The notes: generated by a model from the letters alone, not told the origin. Positions 1-8,520 are shown, counted from the stretch's first letter. The stretch is 64,000 nt of DNA from JAKPPT01 sp964630305 (GCA_964630305.1 CAZVTR010000002.1:1-64000), one strand, 5' to 3'. Translations and numbers: made by a program.

Positions 1-58
1 ATCGGTATGCAAGAAATGGACTTTAGAAAAACAGGTTATATCATAAAAAAATTTTATC

Positions 59-87
59 TTGACTCCATCAACAAAGCATGGTATGGT
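59..87 (+). promoter_or_regulatory. Candidate sigma-70 promoter for the tatD-like gene
   Basis: TTGACT at 59-64, a 17-nt spacer and TATGGT at 82-87 match a vegetative promoter. The predicted start point lies about 40 nt before the tatD-like ATG at 135, which has a GGAAGA ribosome-binding site. Confidence 0.5.
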
Positions 88-134
88 ATAGATAACCTAT
101 AAAGGCCTACCATCACTCTTTTTGGAAGATAATT

Positions 135-908
135 ATGAGATTTTTTGATACTCATGCCCATATCGGGCTTATATTTGATGACCCGATTGAACAACATGTT
201 GTTTGCCAGCGTGCTGCACAGGCAGATGTTAAGCACATTGTAAGCATCAGCAATAGCATTATTGACTTTTTTACTATCTATGAGAACCTTAAAATAGAAA
301 ACAATGTATGCTTCGCCGCAGGAATTTCGCCATCAGAAGTAAACAATCTGCCTAAAGATTGGCAGCTCAAGGTTGAAGATGCGCTTAAACTTCCAAATAT
401 TGTTGCTCTTGGAGAAATCGGCCTTGATTACTATCATAAATTTGGAGATAAGAATCGCCAGGTCGAATTATTTATCAGCCAGCTTGACATTGCAATTCAT
501 CACAACCTTCCTGTTATTATCCATAATCGTGATGCTGGCAATGATGTTCTTGAAGTGCTCAAAGATAGACTGCCCGCACGAGGAGGTGTATTGCACTGCT
601 ATTCAGAAAATGCTGAGTATGCAAAGAAAGCTCTAAACCTCAATTTATATTTTTCATTTGCAGGGAATCTCACCTATCGGAATGCGCGAAATCTCCATGA
701 AACTGTTCAAGTCTTACCGCTTGATAGAATACTTGTTGAATCAGAATCACCATTCATGGTACCAGCTGAGTATCGCAACCGCAGAAACAAACCTGAATAC
801 ATTCATTCAACCGTTGAAGCGCTTGCTGAACTTATTGATAAACCATATGAAGAAGTTGCGGAAGCTGTATATCAAAATGCCTGCAAGTTTTTTGGCATTT
901 CAGACTAA
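135..908 (+). CDS. TatD family metal-dependent hydrolase/DNase
   Basis: A 257-residue protein covering the full TatD TIM-barrel. TatD enzymes are metal-dependent nucleases or phosphoesterases acting in the cytosol. Visible metal-ligand motifs are DTHAH (H7, H9), GEIGLDYY (E94), IIHNRD (H130) and LHCYS (H154). The last conserved motif, normally E-T-D-[SA]-P, reads ESESP at 202-206, so the usual catalytic/metal Asp is Glu204. The ATG at 135 follows a GGAAGA site. dusB follows 53 nt later on the same strand but with its own -10-like box. TatD family membership is firm; the exact substrate is unknown. Confidence 0.9.
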   Translation: MRFFDTHAHIGLIFDDPIEQHVVCQRAAQADVKHIVSISNSIIDFFTIYENLKIENNVCFAAGISPSEVNNLPKDWQLKVEDALKLPNIVALGEIGLDYYHKFGDKNRQVELFISQLDIAIHHNLPVIIHNRDAGNDVLEVLKDRLPARGGVLHCYSENAEYAKKALNLNLYFSFAGNLTYRNARNLHETVQVLPLDRILVESESPFMVPAEYRNRRNKPEYIHSTVEALAELIDKPYEEVAEAVYQNACKFFGISD

Positions 909-961
909 TGCCCATCGTTAAAGTAAAAGATTTGACTAAATTTGACTGATACTAAAAAGCT

Positions 962-2104
962 ATGCTGCATCATCCTGTTCAAATTGGAACTTTCACGGTA
1001 CCAGGTAACATCTTTATTGCTCCTGTAGCAGGTTACTCTGATGCAGCATACCGTTCTATTTGTCTTGAATTAGGAGCCGATTTTTCGTTTACAGAATTAA
1101 TCAGTTCAGAAGCACTGGTACGAAACTCTGAAAAAACTGAAATTTTACTCCGGCGTTTTGATAATGAAACCACATATGCAATTCAGCTCTTTGGGAAAAA
1201 CCCACAGGTTATGGCAAGTGCAGCCCGATTTGTATATGAACACTATCATCCTGCAATCATTGATATCAATTGCGGCTGCCCGGTGCCAAAAGTAGTAAAA
1301 ACTGGTGCAGGATCGGCACTAATGAGGACACCTGGTACTGCAGCAGATATAGTCAAAGCAATTAAGGACTCAGTACCCCTACCGGTTACGGTTAAAATGC
1401 GGTTGGGATGGGATGAAAATTCCATTAATTATCTGGACTTCGCTGAAGCTGTAACAAAAGCTGGTGCAGATGCTCTCACCCTCCATGCTCGAACCCGTGC
1501 TCAGGGGTACAGCGGGAAAGCAGATCGCAGCGCATTTTTTAAACTTGCGTACCAGGTGTCAGTTCCGGTAATTGCATCAGGCGATATGTTCACGGTTAAT
1601 GATGTTATCGATGTACTCAACAACACTAATCATGGGAAACCTGTACAGGGAGTAATGATTGCACGAGGAATGATGGGGCGCCCATTTTTCTTTAAGGAAA
1701 TAGCTGATGCCCTTAAAACGATAGATGCGCTTGATGTTCAAAACAATTTCCTTCCAGAAAATCAATCGCTGTACCAGGTGTCAGGGAAGGTACCAAAGAC
1801 AGAAAACAAGCATGCAGAGAATACATTTTTGAAATCTTTGTACCAAGAAAATAAATCTCAGTACCAGGTGTCCAATAAGGAAGTGTCCAACAAGATGTCC
1901 AATAAAGAAATCATTGCTATAGCTCAGAAACATCTTTTGCTTATGATTGATTTGTATGGAGAAAAGCAAGCCTGTGTTGAATTTCGCAAACACATTTGTG
2001 CCTACCTTAAAGGAACACCTGGTGGAGCTGCCTTAAGACAACAAGCGGTACACTGTACTTCTTTGCAGGATTACCAGCACATTTTTTCTTTATGGCTGCA
2101 CTGA
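962..2104 (+). CDS. dusB: tRNA-dihydrouridine synthase, DusB/NifR3 type
   Basis: An FMN enzyme that reduces specific uridines of tRNA D-loops to dihydrouridine. The N-terminal TIM barrel has the family signature DINCGCP at 101-107 (catalytic Cys106 by homology), KMRLGW at 145-150, the HARTRAQGYSG segment and GVMIARGMMGRPF. At 380 residues it is longer than a usual DusB (about 320-340). The excess lies around residues 260-315, where a low-complexity insert contains two copies of the dispersed GTACCAGGTGTC element (1771-1782, 1861-1872) and a repeated VSNK motif. The rest of the C-terminal helical domain is intact, so the insert is probably tolerated. The 3' end overlaps the convergent gene by 15 nt. 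Confidence 0.93.
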   Translation: MLHHPVQIGTFTVPGNIFIAPVAGYSDAAYRSICLELGADFSFTELISSEALVRNSEKTEILLRRFDNETTYAIQLFGKNPQVMASAARFVYEHYHPAIIDINCGCPVPKVVKTGAGSALMRTPGTAADIVKAIKDSVPLPVTVKMRLGWDENSINYLDFAEAVTKAGADALTLHARTRAQGYSGKADRSAFFKLAYQVSVPVIASGDMFTVNDVIDVLNNTNHGKPVQGVMIARGMMGRPFFFKEIADALKTIDALDVQNNFLPENQSLYQVSGKVPKTENKHAENTFLKSLYQENKSQYQVSNKEVSNKMSNKEIIAIAQKHLLLMIDLYGEKQACVEFRKHICAYLKGTPGGAALRQQAVHCTSLQDYQHIFSLWLH

Positions 2105-3376
2105 TTTTGTCCACTTTATATATTCTTGAGAAATACGAGTGTTGATATCAAAAGGTTCTTCTGCTGCAAGCCATTCATAAATAATTGGAACTAGATATTT
2201 TGTAAAAAAATTATCCCACAATTTTGAAACACCATTAACAGATGCAATCATCTGTTTTGGGGGAGTCTTTCCTAGCAGTTCCTTATAGTAAAGGGGAAAT
2301 ACTTTTTCTGTAATATCAATTACAGCAGAAAAACCATTTGCAATTCCAAAATCAATTTCATCCAGCCGATATAATTTAAGTTGTTCCATCAATTTTTTTT
2401 GCGTATCAATGCGATAAAACCATTTTATAAAAGCTTCAGCTGCATCTTTTGATTTTCCATTTGACAAAATTCCTAAAAAAACAGCTGTATCATCCACTGG
2501 GATTTTATTATCATATGCAAACCAATAAGTTTTTAAGGTACTGCGACGTGATTCATCAAGTGCCAGGTATTTTTTAGAAGAAATGACCCATGCATTAGTT
2601 TTATTCAATGACAGCTGCATATCTGCAGGTATTTGTTCATATTTTTGTTTGAACATCATAACATCAGAAAAAGTGACTTTGGAATCATCAAACCAGGTTT
2701 TTAAATAGTACATAGCAGAAGAAAAATTAGCACTGTTCCATTGGAGACCATTTTGTTCAGCAAAATTAGCACCAAATGCCTTAAAAAAATAATGTAAAGT
2801 CTCGTTTGACCAAAGAGGATGAAATCCCATAGCTGAAAATTCATTCTTTTGTTTTATTGTTGCTGAATTTGATAAGGTTTTTAGTTCGGGAAGCTGAATA
2901 ACCACACCCTGTTCTATTGGCGGTTCTGCATTATTCTTTTGCATAATTACAATAGGCACATTAAACGAAACCGGAAGTAATAATTGTCTATTTTTAACCA
3001 TACCGGATTGCAATAATGATTCATAAAAACTTCTTCGAGAAATACTGAGCGTTGCAAATAAATAGCTGATATCATCAAGCTGAGGTAAAATTTTATCTGT
3101 AAGGATATTATTTCCTAGAATCAGTGCAGGGTATTTTTTCCTTGCACTGCTTTCTTGTAACCTGTCAAGATTTTCTTCGTATATGCAATGAATTTTATAG
3201 CGTTTATGCTGCACATTAAACTGTTCAACATAAAACACAGCTTGCGGTATATTGGTAACCATGTACGCTTCTGTTACCGAAGTTGCCTGCTTAATAATAA
3301 AGAAAACAGATATTGCAATAATAAAAAACAGTAAAGCAATGAGTATGCTTAAGGAATGCTGTTTAACATCTTTCAT
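2090..3376 (-). CDS. Membrane-anchored extracellular solute-binding-like protein
   Basis: A 428-residue protein with an N-terminal transmembrane anchor (about residues 9-30, no lipobox Cys) and a body resembling family 1 extracellular solute-binding proteins, including a C-terminal segment around AAEAFIKWFY typical of sugar-binding components. Family members deliver substrates to ABC importers in the periplasm, but no permease or ATPase gene is adjacent, so the ligand and partner are unknown. It is transcribed alone, convergent with dusB and divergent from the 3446 gene. Confidence 0.6.
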   Translation of the reverse strand: MKDVKQHSLSILIALLFFIIAISVFFIIKQATSVTEAYMVTNIPQAVFYVEQFNVQHKRYKIHCIYEENLDRLQESSARKKYPALILGNNILTDKILPQLDDISYLFATLSISRRSFYESLLQSGMVKNRQLLLPVSFNVPIVIMQKNNAEPPIEQGVVIQLPELKTLSNSATIKQKNEFSAMGFHPLWSNETLHYFFKAFGANFAEQNGLQWNSANFSSAMYYLKTWFDDSKVTFSDVMMFKQKYEQIPADMQLSLNKTNAWVISSKKYLALDESRRSTLKTYWFAYDNKIPVDDTAVFLGILSNGKSKDAAEAFIKWFYRIDTQKKLMEQLKLYRLDEIDFGIANGFSAVIDITEKVFPLYYKELLGKTPPKQMIASVNGVSKLWDNFFTKYLVPIIYEWLAAEEPFDINTRISQEYIKWTKSVQP

Positions 3377-3445
3377 GAATCACTGTCCTTTTTTCTCAGA
3401 ATCATCTTTCATAAAACATTTTTTTACTGTATACTAATAAGCGAA

Positions 3446-3931
3446 ATGCAAGTCAAACATCCCGAAGTCTATTCACTCATCGAATCAATCTCTCAGCATT
3501 ATAGCAGCAATGTTTCAAATCGATTCACTCATTCTGTTCTATCACTGCTTCCATTAGATACTGCATCGTGGACACAGATAGAAGAACTTACCGAACGAGC
3601 ATCACATTACCGGTATCAAGGATACCATTTTGATGAACTCTATTCAATGATTCTCGCTATGGCAAAGTTCATCTCTTTTGCCAGAAAACAGGGTATACCG
3701 CTCCTAAAGTCGCACGCAGGCATCCAATCGTCTAAATTATCATCACAGGATAAAATTCTGCTTGATATGGTTATTAATAATTTTATTTCTAACCTCAACA
3801 TTCTAGCAGATTACCTAAATAAGCTGTTTGTTAAAGTTGTTGAGCTTGATAAAGCAGAAGCTGTTGGCCGGCCACCCGTGCTCTTAAAATTCCCTGAATT
3901 AAAAGATATTGGCAAATACCTGCTGGAATAA
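3446..3931 (+). CDS. Conserved hypothetical protein
   Basis: 161 residues from ATG 3446. The frame is open upstream to 3356, but that part lies inside the divergent promoter region, and a TATACT box at 3430-3435 sits 10 nt before this ATG. The protein is soluble, mainly helical, with no recognised catalytic motif; the C-terminus carries GRPPVLLKFPELKDIGKYLLE-like residues that look ordered. I do not recognise the family. It is followed by the tRNA cluster on the opposite strand. Confidence 0.6.
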   Translation: MQVKHPEVYSLIESISQHYSSNVSNRFTHSVLSLLPLDTASWTQIEELTERASHYRYQGYHFDELYSMILAMAKFISFARKQGIPLLKSHAGIQSSKLSSQDKILLDMVINNFISNLNILADYLNKLFVKVVELDKAEAVGRPPVLLKFPELKDIGKYLLE

Positions 3932-3984
3932 AGCGCTAAAACCCACAAGCATATTTTGAGTTACCACTTTTATTCTAATTAAAA

Positions 3985-4069
3985 CGGAGAGAGGGGGATT
4001 CGAACCCCCGGTACCTTGCGGCACAACGGTTTTCGAGACCGCCCGATTCAACCACTCTCGCATCTCTCC
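3985..4069 (-). tRNA. tRNA-Ser (anticodon CGA)
   Basis: 85 nt. A GGAGAGA/TCTCTCC acceptor stem, the loop CTCGAAA giving anticodon CGA, a long class II variable arm, a TTCGAAT T-loop and a G discriminator. The 3' CCA is not encoded. It reads UCG. A hairpin with a T-run (4081-4110) separates it from the upstream tRNA-Arg. Confidence 0.96.
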
Positions 4070-4080
4070 AAAACTGGCTA

Positions 4081-4110
4081 AATAAAAGGACGCTTTTTAA
4101 TGAAGCGTCC
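4081..4110 (-). terminator. Hairpin plus T-run after tRNA-Arg
   Basis: The 8-bp stem GGACGCTT/AAGCGTCC (4088-4095 with 4103-4110) is followed on the minus strand by TTTTATT. It fits a rho-independent terminator, but tRNA-Ser(CGA) begins only 12 nt later with no clear promoter of its own. It could instead be a partial terminator or a processing hairpin. Confidence 0.6.
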
Positions 4111-4124
4111 CATCAAACCATAAT

Positions 4125-4198
4125 TGAGGCTAAGAGGATTCGAACCTCCGACCTTCAGATCCGCAATCTGAAGCTCTATCCAGCTGAGCTATAGCCTC
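4125..4198 (-). tRNA. tRNA-Arg (anticodon GCG)
   Basis: 74 nt. The acceptor stem is GAGGCTA/TAGCCTC with A discriminator, the anticodon stem TCAGA/TCTGA and the loop TTGCGGA, giving anticodon GCG (codon CGC). The D-loop has GGA, compatible with the A20 arginine identity base. CCA is not encoded. Most bacteria read CGC with inosine-modified ACG, so GCG is unusual. Confidence 0.93.
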
Positions 4199-4207
4199 AT
4201 TCTACTA

Positions 4208-4295
4208 CGGAGAGGGAGGGATTCGAACCCTCGGTACCCTTTAGGGGCACAACTCCTTAGCAGGGAGCCCGATTCGGCCACTCTCGCACCTCTCC
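4208..4295 (-). tRNA. tRNA-Ser (anticodon GCT)
   Basis: 88 nt. A GGAGAGG acceptor 5' strand, the anticodon loop CTGCTAA (GCT, reads AGC/AGU), a long variable arm, a TTCGAAT T-loop and a G discriminator. CCA is not encoded. It lies 9 nt upstream of tRNA-Arg on the same strand. Confidence 0.96.
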
Positions 4296-4431
4296 AGATT
4301 TGTTACTTGTAATCACAACACATATACAAGCACTATACAATATATATCACATACATATCGGCTTGTACATTACAATGCATTCCGAATTTCCCTGCAGCTA
4401 CGCTACATATCAGCATTACTAACAAGCGTTT

Positions 4432-4516
4432 CGGAGCAGGGGGGATTCGAACCCCCGGTACCTCGCGGTACAACGGTTTTCAAGACCGCCTCCTTAAACC
4501 ACTCGGACACCGCTCC
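4432..4516 (-). tRNA. tRNA-Ser (anticodon TGA)
   Basis: 85 nt. A GGAGCGG acceptor 5' strand, the anticodon loop CTTGAAA (TGA), a class II variable arm and a G discriminator, with no encoded CCA. It is first in the minus-strand tRNA cluster. The 136 nt before tRNA-Ser(GCT) contain nothing recognisable. Confidence 0.96.
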
Positions 4517-4530
4517 TTGAACGTCGACAT

Positions 4531-4560
4531 ATATTAAAGAAAATAGCGTTGATTTGTCAA
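4531..4560 (-). promoter_or_regulatory. Promoter of the tRNA cluster
   Basis: On the minus strand TTGACA (4555-4560), an 18-nt spacer and TAATAT (4531-4536) form a near-consensus promoter 14 nt before tRNA-Ser(TGA). Confidence 0.75.
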
Positions 4561-4645
4561 GCTATATGATTTTTGCTGCTCTATGCTATAATCAATTTGA
4601 TTGCGTACTTGATACAGCTATGATAAAGTTATACTAGAGGTTTTA

Positions 4646-5353
4646 ATGATAAAATCAAAAATTCTCTGTCTATTACAATTAGTAGCACTCAGTATAGCCG
4701 CTCTTTTACTTATAATGATGATTTTGCTATCATCAATAACACGAAACACCGCTATTAGCAGTAATCAATTTCTATTGCTGATAACTATTGGATTACCGCT
4801 TGCAGTGCTCACGAGTCTTTTTATCACTTTTTTCACGATTTCTAGAATATTTGCATATAGAATCACTGGTTATCTTTTTATTTTCTTATATCTATTTTCA
4901 GTTTTCATAGCATTCTACTTTTTGGGCAGATTATTTCCACAATTTTCTCGAATCGATATCATTCAGTTTGGTAAACCACTTTTTGCAATTCTGCCAGAAT
5001 ATAACCAATGTATTATTACACTGTATGGATTCAGCCAACTATCTTTTTACCAAGCTTTACTTTGTTTTGGCTACAGTTCTCTTTTTTTTGCTTCCTTTTG
5101 GGGAATAACCCGGATTACCCATGCACGACACCTCATTGGCGCATTATTGATGCCCCTAATTTTTTTGGCTTCTTTGTATTTATATGGTTTTATTCATTCG
5201 CCGCTTTTCTTACAGTTTATAACAGAAATTATTAGACTTAAAATCGATCAAGAATATTTTTCATACATTTCAGCTGGTATTATCATACTCACCGCACTTG
5301 GATTTGATTTGCTTTTCTCATATAAACCAGAAGGAAAGAAGAAAACTATATGA
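4646..5353 (+). CDS. Six-segment integral membrane protein
   Basis: 235 residues with about six hydrophobic segments (near 9-30, 42-65, 73-94, 137-155, 164-184, 208-227) and a lysine-rich C-terminus. The start follows AGAGG. It overlaps the next gene by ATGA, so the two are translationally coupled. I do not recognise a family. It might be the partner subunit of the downstream permease-like protein, but that is inferred from coupling only. Confidence 0.7.
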   Translation: MIKSKILCLLQLVALSIAALLLIMMILLSSITRNTAISSNQFLLLITIGLPLAVLTSLFITFFTISRIFAYRITGYLFIFLYLFSVFIAFYFLGRLFPQFSRIDIIQFGKPLFAILPEYNQCIITLYGFSQLSFYQALLCFGYSSLFFASFWGITRITHARHLIGALLMPLIFLASLYLYGFIHSPLFLQFITEIIRLKIDQEYFSYISAGIIILTALGFDLLFSYKPEGKKKTI

Positions 5354-7014
5354 AGAAAACATCGCTTTCCGGCATACTTTTTCTCATGTTTTTAGTTTTT
5401 TTTAGCATATCTTCAGTATGGCATGCTGTCAGTTCCATGGTATTTATTCTTCCCCGCTATTTTTTTTCCTGGATCTTATTATCAGGACTAATTAGCTTAT
5501 TTACAGTAACACCAGCAATTCTCCTTGTCGGATCGGCATTTCATGCAGAAAGCATGCCTGCAACAAGCAGTTTTCATGATGTTGTTATACGAGAATTACT
5601 TCCTGCATTTATTTTTGCTTTGATACTTACTATTGGCTATATTTTTATTCTCCCACCTGTGGAGAACCGAAAAACCTGGTTTGAACAAACCAGTAACACC
5701 TTTAACAATGCAATTAAAAATGCCGAAGCTTCATACAAAAATAAAAATTATAATGAAACAATGCAATATTTAATTATTGCTCGAAGTATTGATCCTAAAA
5801 ATCCGCAGTACACAAAGCTGTATGACTCAGTTATAGAAACTGTACAATCAAAAATGCAAGCATATAAACCAGAAGACACAATCACGCAAAGTGCTGATAC
5901 CTGGCAGAATAGCAATAGCCTGTACCTTGCAGCATTAAAGGCAAAAGAAGCTGGTAAATATTTGGATGCCCACTACCTGGCACGGCGAGCACTAGCATTA
6001 AATCCAAATCGTAAAGAAATTCAAGCATTAATTACCGAAACCTGGAAACTTATCAATCAGCAAAAACAAGATCCTAAAGAAGTCGCAGAAGCTGAACTGT
6101 TTAATAAAAAAGTCGAAGGTTACACCTACTATGATTCAGGACGTTTTCTAGAAGCGTATCAAGTGTTTTCTACTCTTGCTAAAAAACATGGCGAGGATCC
6201 CGATGTAAAATTATTTCTTTCCAGAAGCCTGGAACAGCTTAAAAAAATTGCATTTTTTATAGAAGAAGATTCATCTGCTTTTTTGCGTGCTACTGCTGTT
6301 CCTTTTTCAGCGAATTTATCGACTCCCGATACCGTTGTTCGCATTTCTGCATCTGCAGCAGTATCATCATACGAAGGAATTTATTTCCGTGAGCTTAAAG
6401 TACAAATGGAAAAACCTCAACTATACAGCTTTGAAACCCCGTTTGCGCGGCTCAAAGGAAGCACCTTGACAATACGCGCTGTTGATAGAGAAAATCCTCT
6501 TAACCACTGGGAACCCGTTTGGAAAATTGGGAAACAGGATCCGGATGGAGTGATTATTAATTTTCCAATTACTGAAGAACAAGCCGATCTTTTACTGCTT
6601 CTGTTTCAAAAACCGCAGAATATCCCTGCCTACAAACTGTGGGATAGTATAAAAATAGCAGAACAGTATCATATTAATACTGCTGAAATATACCTTGAAG
6701 TCAGCAGAAGACTCGCATACCCTTTTATTCTTCTTATGGTTATTATTTTCGGCATTGGCTTGGGGCTTAGATTCCGAACAACGCAAAACGACAGCTTTTT
6801 AATTCAATTTGTTGGTTCCTGCATTTTGGTACCAGGTGTTATACCGCCATTGAATATAATAGCCAGAGTTGGATTCAGTGCTGAACAGTTAATCCACCAC
6901 TACACAAAAGAAATACCATTCATACTGGCATGGTTGGGAGTATTATTACTCACAACCTTTATAGTCATATTTATTTCAGCAAAAATATCAGCATTCTTTG
7001 TTCGCCGTCGATAA
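5350..7014 (+). CDS. TPR-containing membrane protein, possible LptF/LptG-like permease
   Basis: 554 residues: about three or four N-terminal membrane segments (residues 5-110), a soluble region of about 330 residues beginning with TPR-like helices (115-300), then three C-terminal membrane segments. The segment entering the last block, SRRLAYPFILLMV near residue 450, followed by GIGLGLRFR, resembles the RRLALP..GLPLG region of YjgP/YjgQ (LptF/LptG) permeases, which export lipids from the inner membrane. TPRs replacing or extending the usual periplasmic jellyroll would be unusual. The similarity is a reading by eye, so function is tentative. Confidence 0.5.
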   Translation: MKKTSLSGILFLMFLVFFSISSVWHAVSSMVFILPRYFFSWILLSGLISLFTVTPAILLVGSAFHAESMPATSSFHDVVIRELLPAFIFALILTIGYIFILPPVENRKTWFEQTSNTFNNAIKNAEASYKNKNYNETMQYLIIARSIDPKNPQYTKLYDSVIETVQSKMQAYKPEDTITQSADTWQNSNSLYLAALKAKEAGKYLDAHYLARRALALNPNRKEIQALITETWKLINQQKQDPKEVAEAELFNKKVEGYTYYDSGRFLEAYQVFSTLAKKHGEDPDVKLFLSRSLEQLKKIAFFIEEDSSAFLRATAVPFSANLSTPDTVVRISASAAVSSYEGIYFRELKVQMEKPQLYSFETPFARLKGSTLTIRAVDRENPLNHWEPVWKIGKQDPDGVIINFPITEEQADLLLLLFQKPQNIPAYKLWDSIKIAEQYHINTAEIYLEVSRRLAYPFILLMVIIFGIGLGLRFRTTQNDSFLIQFVGSCILVPGVIPPLNIIARVGFSAEQLIHHYTKEIPFILAWLGVLLLTTFIVIFISAKISAFFVRRR

Positions 7015-7083
7015 AACCTGCTATACTGTTTTGCCGAGGCACTTCACTCCGTATCATTCGCTCACTAGCGTACGTCGATATGT

Positions 7084-7095
7084 GTACCAGGTGTT
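7084..7095 (+). repeat. Dispersed GGTACCAGGTGTC-type element (intergenic copy)
   Basis: GTACCAGGTGTT lies in the short convergent gap between the 5350 gene and murA. It is one of many copies in the window (see the tract at 10366). Confidence 0.6.
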
Positions 7096-7111
7096 GTTGC
7101 AATTCGCACTG

Positions 7112-8458
7112 TTAATCCTGCGCTCGTTCAATACACGCACCTAAGCCCTTTAGTCTTTCCACAATATGTTCGTAACCGCGTTCTATCTGATAGACATTAC
7201 GGATACAGCTGGTACCTTCTGCACAAAGCGCTGCAATGACCATGGCCATTCCGGCTCTAACATCCGGCGATACTAATTCTGTTCCGTGCAATCGCGCTGG
7301 TCCCGAAACAACAGCCCGGTGAGGATCGCAGAGCACAATGCGCGCACCCATACCAATGAGCTTATCAACAAAAAACATGCGCGATTCAAACATTTTTTCG
7401 TGGATTAATACAGTTCCTTCAACCTGCGTCGCTACCACGGTCATAATTGATGTTAAATCAGGCGGAAATCCCGGCCACGGCGCATCATCAATTTTTGGAA
7501 TCTGTCCGCCTAAATCTGGCACAACTCGCATGACCTGGCCTGGTTTCATAATGAGGTCGACACCTGGTACAGCATTAGTTGATACAGCATTAGTTCCCGA
7601 TACTGTATTATTTGGAGCAGCATGTGAAGGAGCAATGCTCCAGCTGATTCCTAGCTTTCCAAATGCAAGCTTTATCATGCGTAAATCATCAGGATTTACC
7701 CCTTGGATTACAAGATCGCTTCTTGTAACAGCTCCTAGACCAATAAAACTTCCCACTTCCATAAAGTCCGGGCCAATTGAAAAATCGGTACCATGTAACG
7801 CAGGCACTCCCTCAATTGTAAGGATATTTGAACCAATGCCTGTTATTTTTGCACCCATGCTGTTGAGCATTTTGCATACATCCTGAACATGGGGCTCGCT
7901 GGCTGCATTTCTGATAATTGTAACACCCTCAGCAAGTGCTGCAGCCATAACCGCATTTTCTGTAGCAGTCACCGATGCTTCATCCAGAAAAATATCAGTG
8001 CCTTTGAGCTTGTTTGTTGTAAATTCAAACACACCATCTATCTCAACTCGCGCACCGAGTGCTTCGAGCGCAAGGAGGTGTGTATCAACTCGTCTTCTGC
8101 CAATAACATCTCCACCAGGAGGCGGCAATACTGCACTGCCCTTTCGTGCTAGCACCGAGCCAGCAAATAATATCGATGCTCGAACTTTTGCAGCAAGATC
8201 TGCGGGTATAGTTGCACTTTCCAGTTCTCTTGCATGAATCTTCCATGCATTACAGCCAGCTGGCTCAACATCAGCGCCTAGTGCTCGGCAAATGGACAGC
8301 ATAACTCTGACATCTTCAATGTCTGGAATATTCCTCAAAATAACTGGCTCTGCAGTTAACAGCGCTGCACTGATACAGGGAAGCGCCGCATTCTTATTGC
8401 CGCTTATTTTTATAGTCCCTTTTAAGGGATGCCCACCTTCAATAATATACTTATTCAT
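7112..8458 (-). CDS. murA: UDP-N-acetylglucosamine 1-carboxyvinyltransferase MurA
   Basis: Transfers enolpyruvate from PEP to UDP-GlcNAc, the first committed step of peptidoglycan synthesis in the cytosol. 448 residues with GNKNAALP (Lys22) and the catalytic loop PPPGGDVIGRRRVD, where the usual Cys115 is Asp117; this replacement is known to give fosfomycin-insensitive MurA in other bacteria. An insert near residues 273-300, rich in N, A, V and T, contains a copy of GACACCTGGTAC (7559-7570). The start at 8458 is preferred over the longer frame to 8524. TTGACG (8488-8493), 17 nt, then TACGAT (8465-8470) lie 6 nt before this ATG, implying a leaderless mRNA, and the conserved N-terminus MNKYIIEGG begins here. 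Confidence 0.95.
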   Translation of the reverse strand: MNKYIIEGGHPLKGTIKISGNKNAALPCISAALLTAEPVILRNIPDIEDVRVMLSICRALGADVEPAGCNAWKIHARELESATIPADLAAKVRASILFAGSVLARKGSAVLPPPGGDVIGRRRVDTHLLALEALGARVEIDGVFEFTTNKLKGTDIFLDEASVTATENAVMAAALAEGVTIIRNAASEPHVQDVCKMLNSMGAKITGIGSNILTIEGVPALHGTDFSIGPDFMEVGSFIGLGAVTRSDLVIQGVNPDDLRMIKLAFGKLGISWSIAPSHAAPNNTVSGTNAVSTNAVPGVDLIMKPGQVMRVVPDLGGQIPKIDDAPWPGFPPDLTSIMTVVATQVEGTVLIHEKMFESRMFFVDKLIGMGARIVLCDPHRAVVSGPARLHGTELVSPDVRAGMAMVIAALCAEGTSCIRNVYQIERGYEHIVERLKGLGACIERAQD

Positions 8459-8464
8459 AGCTGC

Positions 8465-8493
8465 ATCGTACCGAAGGTAAAAACGTGCGTCAA
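8465..8493 (-). promoter_or_regulatory. murA promoter placing the start site at the ATG
   Basis: TTGACG-17 nt-TACGAT on the minus strand, ending 6 nt before the murA ATG. There is no Shine-Dalgarno sequence, consistent with a leaderless transcript. Confidence 0.6.
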
Positions 8494-8507
8494 TGGCACC
8501 CATCGAC

Positions 8508-8520
8508 GGTACCAGGTGTG
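8508..8520 (+). repeat. Dispersed GGTACCAGGTGTG element upstream of murA
   Basis: One copy of the dispersed element just upstream of the murA promoter, in the murA/fhs divergent region. Confidence 0.6.
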
